A DNA stretch of 64,000 nt from Parafrigoribacterium_A soli (GTDB lineage: Bacteria; Actinomycetota; Actinomycetes; Actinomycetales; Microbacteriaceae): NCBI RefSeq assembly GCF_040227235.1, contig NZ_JBELNZ010000003.1, positions 1 through 64,000 on the forward strand, read 5' to 3'. The translations under genes were made by a program, and so were the position numbers. Under the pieces are notes generated by a model. It was not told the origin of the DNA and made no database searches. It worked only from the letters and a program-made list of their open reading frames with translations. Shown in pieces: positions 60,496-64,000 of the stretch (its first letter is position 1; each line of letters opens with the position of its first letter).

Positions 60496-61431
60496 TCAGG
60501 CGGGCAGCGCTGAGGCGCGACGGGCACGGCCGGTGACGATGAGGTCGACGCTCAACACGATGAGCGCGAGCCACACGAGACCGAAACCGACCCAGCGCTC
60601 CGTGGGCATCGCCTCGTGCAGCACGAACGCGCCGAACACGAACTGCAGCACGGGGGTGAGGTACTGGATGAGCCCCATGTAGACGAGGGGCAGCCTGCGC
60701 GCGGCGGCCGCGAATGCGAGGAGCGGCAGCGCGGTGACGATGCCGGCGCTCAGCAGCAGCAGGCTGTGCCCAAAGCCGTGGCCGAAGGAGAGACCGGTGT
60801 CGAACTGCACGAAGACGAGCTGTACCACCGCGAGGGGGACGAGCCAGGACGTCTCCAGCGTGAGTCCACTCAGCGCATCGACCTGCGGACCGACCCGCTT
60901 CTTGACGAGGCCGTAGAGGCCGAAGGAGAACGCGAGGCTGAGGGCGACCCACGGGAAGGAGCCGTATCCGATCGCGAGGATGAGCACGGCGATTGCGCTG
61001 ATGCCCACGGCCGCCCACTGCGCCATCCGGAGTCGTTCGCGCAGCAGCACGACCCCGAGCAGCACCGTCACGATCGGATTGATGAAGTAGCCGAGCGCGG
61101 TCTCGACCACGTGCCCGGCGAGCACGGCCCAGACGTAGACCTCCCAGTTGATGAAGATGAGCACGGCTGCGAGCGCGAGCATGAACAACTGGCGTGGCTG
61201 CCGCACGATGGCGCCGAGCGCCGGCCAGGTGCGCGTGATCGTGATGACGATCAGGCAGAACCCGAGCGAGAAGAGCACCCGCCAGTCGACGATCTCGAAC
61301 GCACCGGCCGGGCGCAGCAGCAGAAAGTATGCGGGGAACGCGCCCCACATCGCGAAGGCGGCGACGGCGAAGAAGATGCCAGAGCGCTCGTGCGCGGATG
61401 CCGTGGCTGGGCTGGGTGTCGCTGGCGGCAT
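60496..61431 (-). CDS. rarD: EamA-family transporter RarD
   Basis: The 311-residue protein has ten membrane helices of the drug/metabolite transporter fold. FFAVAAFAMWGAFPAYF, NWEVYVWAVLAGHVVETALGYF-like sequence and LQYLTPVLQF are typical of RarD. The substrate is not known. The start at 61431 is where the family match begins; TAACGT lies seven bases upstream, and the frame further up is in groES DNA. Confidence 0.9.
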   Translation of the reverse strand: MPPATPSPATASAHERSGIFFAVAAFAMWGAFPAYFLLLRPAGAFEIVDWRVLFSLGFCLIVITITRTWPALGAIVRQPRQLFMLALAAVLIFINWEVYVWAVLAGHVVETALGYFINPIVTVLLGVVLLRERLRMAQWAAVGISAIAVLILAIGYGSFPWVALSLAFSFGLYGLVKKRVGPQVDALSGLTLETSWLVPLAVVQLVFVQFDTGLSFGHGFGHSLLLLSAGIVTALPLLAFAAAARRLPLVYMGLIQYLTPVLQFVFGAFVLHEAMPTERWVGFGLVWLALIVLSVDLIVTGRARRASALPA

Positions 61432-61472
61432 CCTGAAAACGTTACTCCGTTCTTTCGGCCCCGAAGAACCAC

Positions 61473-61504
61473 GAAGGCCCGCCCGGTTTCCCGGGCGGGC
61501 CTTC
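61473..61504 (-). terminator. Intrinsic terminator of groES
   Basis: A perfect 14-bp stem (61473-61486 with 61491-61504) has a TTTC loop. It lies 12 bases after the groES stop. Confidence 0.85.
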
Positions 61505-61516
61505 GGTGAAGAACTA

Positions 61517-61813
61517 CTAGCGAACGACCACGGCGAGCACGTCGCGAGCGGACAGGACCAGCAGGTCCTCGCCGCCGTACTTGACCTCGGTTCCGCCGTA
61601 CTTGGAGTAGATGACCTTGTCGCCAACCGCGATGTCGAGCGGAACGCGGTTGCCGTTGTCGTCGATGCGGCCTGGGCCTACCGCGACGACCTCGCCCTCC
61701 TGGGGCTTCTCCTTCGCGGTGTCAGGAATGACGAGACCGGAAGCAGTGGTCTGCTCGGCCTCGACCTGTTTGATGACAATGCGATCCTCGAGCGGCTTGA
61801 TGGAGACTGCCAC
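61517..61813 (-). CDS. groES: Co-chaperonin GroES
   Basis: The 98-residue GroES caps the GroEL cage. It shows SIKPLEDRIVIKQVEAEQTTASGLVIPD, with the mobile loop around residues 18-34, and ends DLLVLSARDVLAVV. The start is GTG, with AGAGG five bases upstream. It is monocistronic: no groEL follows, as in many actinobacteria with a separate groEL. Two CIRCE elements lie upstream. Confidence 0.96.
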   Translation of the reverse strand: MAVSIKPLEDRIVIKQVEAEQTTASGLVIPDTAKEKPQEGEVVAVGPGRIDDNGNRVPLDIAVGDKVIYSKYGGTEVKYGGEDLLVLSARDVLAVVVR

Positions 61814-61850
61814 GTTGACCTCTTCTTTCTCAAAACTTCGAAAACTTGGG

Positions 61851-61877
61851 TTAGCACTCTCACTGCGAGTGTGCCAG
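61851..61877. promoter_or_regulatory. CIRCE element 1 (HrcA operator)
   Basis: TTAGCACTC-N9-GTGTGCCAG matches the CIRCE consensus (TTAGCACTC-N9-GAGTGCTAA) fully in the left arm and at five to six of nine positions in the right. It lies 38 bases upstream of the groES start. Confidence 0.75.
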
Positions 61878-61895
61878 AACTACTGTACCGGTCGA

Positions 61896-61922
61896 TTAGC
61901 ACTCTCGCAATCGGAGTGCCAG
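61896..61922. promoter_or_regulatory. CIRCE element 2 (HrcA operator)
   Basis: TTAGCACTC-N9-GAGTGCCAG, 45 bp upstream of the first copy, matches at 16 of 18 arm positions. Two copies before groES are common in actinobacteria and indicate HrcA repression relieved by heat. Confidence 0.85.
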
Positions 61923-62040
61923 ACTCCGCCGCGGGTCGCGCATCCGCTCACCCGTGTTTGCGGGGAGTGCCGTCGCGTGGGAGCGCTCCACTCCTTCATG
62001 CGGGAGATCGAGAGGGGACCAGAACAGGCAGAATGAGCGG

Positions 62041-63267
62041 ATGGAGACGAGCGAGTTGGTCGAGTTGCTGACTGCCGATGGTCTGCGGCTGCTCGATTCG
62101 CTGCCGCCGTACGAGTCGACGACGGATGTGCTGCGCTCGGTCAGCGAGCTGCGCAAGGCCGGCCACTCGCCCGGCCTCGTCGCGAGCGTGCTCAGCCAGT
62201 CGAAGCTGCGGGCGCGCGCATCCGGGAAATTCGGCCCTTTCGCCGGCCGCATGCTGTTCACCGAGGCGGGGCTTGAGCAGGCGACCAGACTGCGGGTGGC
62301 CGCACTGCACGCGGGACGATTCCAGGCGGCCGGGCTGAGTCGCATCGCCGATCTCGGCTGCGGCATCGGGGCGGATGCGCTGGCCATGGCCGCGCTCGAC
62401 CTCCAGGTCACCGCGGTGGAGATCGACGAGGTGACCGCGGCTATCGCCGCCTACAACCTGGCGCCGTGGCCGAATGCGGCCGTCGTGAACGCGGATGTCG
62501 CCGCGTTCCGCCCGGACGGCAGCAGCCACGCAGACCCGCTCGACGCGATCCCGGAGGCTTTCGACGGCGTGTACCTCGACCCCGCCAGGCGCGCGGCCGG
62601 CCATCAGCACAGCGCTCGCATCACCGATCCGGCCGACTTCTCCCCCTCGCTCGATTTCGCCTTCGCCCTCGCCGAGCGCGTTCCGACCGGCGTCAAGCTC
62701 GGGCCAGGCGTGGATCGGGAGCTGATTCCGAGCGACGCGGAGGCGCAGTGGATCTCGGTGGACCACGAGGTCGTGGAGCTGGGACTCTGGTTCGGCGCGG
62801 TCGCGAGGCCCCGCATCCGTCGTTCTGCTCTCGTGCTGGGAGATCACGGCACAGCCGAGCTCAGCGCCGATGCCGACAGCGAGGACGTGGAGACCGGCGA
62901 GCTCGGCGAATACCTCTACGAGCCAGACGGTGCCGTGATCCGCGCGCGCCTGATCGGGGAACTCGGACGAAGGCTCGGCGCGTCGATGGTGAGCGACGGC
63001 ATCGCGTACCTGAGCTCCGGCACGGCGATCGAGACACCGTTCGCGAGCTGCTTCCGCGTTCTCGAGCAGTTTCCGTTCGACGAAAAGTTGCTGCGGCGCG
63101 AGCTGAGTGCGCGCGGCATCGGCAGGCTCGAGATCAAGAAACGGCGCGTGGATGTCGACCCGGCCCAGTTGCGCAAGCGCCTGTCCCCGAAGGGGCGCGC
63201 CTCAGCCACGCTCATCCTGACGCGTGTGGCGGGACGGCACGTGGCATTGCTGGCCGAGCGCGTCTGA
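62041..63267 (+). CDS. Class I SAM methyltransferase with THUMP-like C-terminal domain
   Basis: The 408-residue protein has a SAM-binding core with IADLGCGIGADALAMA near 102 and YLDPARRAAGHQHS as the substrate motif. A THUMP-like C-terminal domain follows (RLEIKKRRVDVDPAQLRKRLSPKG). It may methylate RNA or another nucleotide-containing substrate. The frame extends upstream, but the ATG at 62041 opens the family match. It lies between the groES operators and a shared terminator with the DUF4190 gene. Confidence 0.83.
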   Translation: METSELVELLTADGLRLLDSLPPYESTTDVLRSVSELRKAGHSPGLVASVLSQSKLRARASGKFGPFAGRMLFTEAGLEQATRLRVAALHAGRFQAAGLSRIADLGCGIGADALAMAALDLQVTAVEIDEVTAAIAAYNLAPWPNAAVVNADVAAFRPDGSSHADPLDAIPEAFDGVYLDPARRAAGHQHSARITDPADFSPSLDFAFALAERVPTGVKLGPGVDRELIPSDAEAQWISVDHEVVELGLWFGAVARPRIRRSALVLGDHGTAELSADADSEDVETGELGEYLYEPDGAVIRARLIGELGRRLGASMVSDGIAYLSSGTAIETPFASCFRVLEQFPFDEKLLRRELSARGIGRLEIKKRRVDVDPAQLRKRLSPKGRASATLILTRVAGRHVALLAERV

Positions 63268-63315
63268 GCGCGTCTGAGCGAACGGCACCCACAAGCACGC
63301 GCACCCGAAAAACAT

Positions 63316-63344
63316 AGAGACCCGGGCCGATGGCCCGGGTCTCT
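63316..63344. terminator. Bidirectional terminator between the methyltransferase and DUF4190 genes
   Basis: A 13-bp perfect stem, AGAGACCCGGGCC with GGCCCGGGTCTCT, has a GAT loop. The genes on either side converge on it. Confidence 0.8.
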
Positions 63345-63359
63345 CCATTCAGTTCGAGA

Positions 63360-63707
63360 TCAGTACGAGTGGATCGATCCAGGTACCGACGCGAGGATCG
63401 CGATGCTCACAAAGAAGAGGATGAGCACGATCAGGCTGATGACGACGGCGACGAAACCGGCGATCACGCCGACGAGCCACATCCACTTCGGCGCGCCCGG
63501 TTCCTTGCCCTTGGCGATGAAACCGATGATGATCGCGGCGAGCGAGGCGAGGAAGCCGAGGATCGGCACCCAGCTGAAGACGAGGCCGGCGAGACCGAGG
63601 ATGAAGGACGTGAGGCTGAGGGTCTGCTTGGGGCCCGCGCCGGGAGTCGGGGCGCCGTAGGGTGAGGCCGGCGGCGGGGTGGGTGCAGCAGGAATCTGAT
63701 CGGACAT
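63360..63707 (-). CDS. DUF4190-type two-helix membrane protein
   Basis: The 115-residue protein has a Pro/Ala-rich cytoplasmic N-terminus of about 27 residues, then a LGLAGLVFSWVPILGFLASLAAIIIG-like first membrane hairpin and a second pair of helices. It fits the DUF4190 group, whose role is unknown. GGAG lies six bases before the ATG at 63707, chosen over the longer frame. Confidence 0.75.
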   Translation of the reverse strand: MSDQIPAAPTPPPASPYGAPTPGAGPKQTLSLTSFILGLAGLVFSWVPILGFLASLAAIIIGFIAKGKEPGAPKWMWLVGVIAGFVAVVISLIVLILFFVSIAILASVPGSIHSY

Positions 63708-63807
63708 AGCGAACTCCAGGATCGTAGGGAACATACATTCGGCGATGCAATAGTGACAGCCACCCGAAGGGGTGTCAATCCACCCGCGGCCTGTGTCGAA
63801 AGGCCGT

Positions 63808-64000
63808 TCAGGCCTGAATTGCGGTCACCGGGAGGGTGGAGTCGGCCGGGAAGTCGAGCGCGGACGGCGGGTACCCCGCCTCCACGAGTTGGGCGGCGAG
63901 CGCCGCAATCATTGCGCCATTGTCGGTGCACAGCGACAGCGGCGGGATGCGCAGGTCGACGCCCGCGGCGGCGCACCGCTCTTCGGCCAGCTGGCGCAGT
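63808..64000 (-). CDS. tsaD: tRNA threonylcarbamoyladenosine synthase subunit TsaD (C-terminal part)
   Basis: The minus strand encodes the last 63 residues of a protein that runs off the right edge. It reads LRQLAEERCAAAGVDL, then a PLSLCTDNGAMIAALAA motif with the conserved DNGAMIA of TsaD, and ends TAIQA before TGA at 63808-63810. TsaD makes the t6A37 modification of ANN-decoding tRNAs. Proximity to groES is normal in actinobacteria. Confidence 0.88.
   Translation of the reverse strand, partial: LRQLAEERCAAAGVDLRIPPLSLCTDNGAMIAALAAQLVEAGYPPSALDFPADSTLPVTAIQA

Overview
The window is high-GC DNA with GTG and TTG start codons, actinobacterial gene neighbourhoods (perM-purN, sucD-sucC, guaA-DUF3817-SURF1, guaB3 beside guaB, tsaD near groES) and many promoters of the leaderless kind. 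This fits an actinomycete, most probably a member of the Microbacteriaceae. The family assignment is inferred from protein style and gene order, not from a search. No rRNA, tRNA, CRISPR array or intact insertion sequence was recognised.

Layout. 1-6.8 kb: an FBP-domain protein, purN, a PerM-like membrane protein, the succinyl-CoA synthetase genes sucD and sucC, and an aldehyde dehydrogenase. 6.9-11.3 kb: two MarR regulators, an acyl-CoA synthetase, a MaoC hydratase and an SDR, apparently a small acyl-CoA/beta-oxidation regulon. 11.3-17.1 kb: pcrA helicase, a glycerophosphodiesterase, a zinc-ribbon membrane protein, a small membrane protein and a Bax-inhibitor-1 protein. 17.1-20 kb: repeat-rich DNA with a DHFR-like protein, an esterase and its divergent MarR. 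20-26.1 kb: an IclR-controlled operon of CoA-transferase (two subunits), thiolase, iron alcohol dehydrogenase and semialdehyde dehydrogenase. 26.2-37.6 kb: a large catabolic locus. It joins a PotABCD-type ABC importer, two IclR regulators and a cyclase-family hydrolase (minus strand) to a divergent operon of DUF6282, BKACE, a bicupin, an HpcH/HpaI aldolase and an SDR (plus strand). 37.6-48 kb: small accessory enzymes and regulators, including a membrane protein that looks like a histidine-kinase sensor fused straight to a LuxR DNA-binding domain. 48.4-60 kb: guaA, DUF3817, SURF1, a K+/H+ antiporter pair, glpD, guaB3, guaB and a substrate-binding lipoprotein. An AbiEi/DUF559 gene sits between guaB3 and guaB, bracketed by palindromic direct repeats. 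60-64 kb: rarD, groES with two CIRCE operators, a THUMP-like methyltransferase, a DUF4190 protein and the 3' end of tsaD.

The most unusual items are the repeat-bracketed AbiEi/DUF559 gene (56346-57542), the uncharacterised catabolic locus at 26-37.6 kb with its nested operator region, the sensor-LuxR chimera, and several families of long palindromic intergenic repeats, two of which occur twice in the window.
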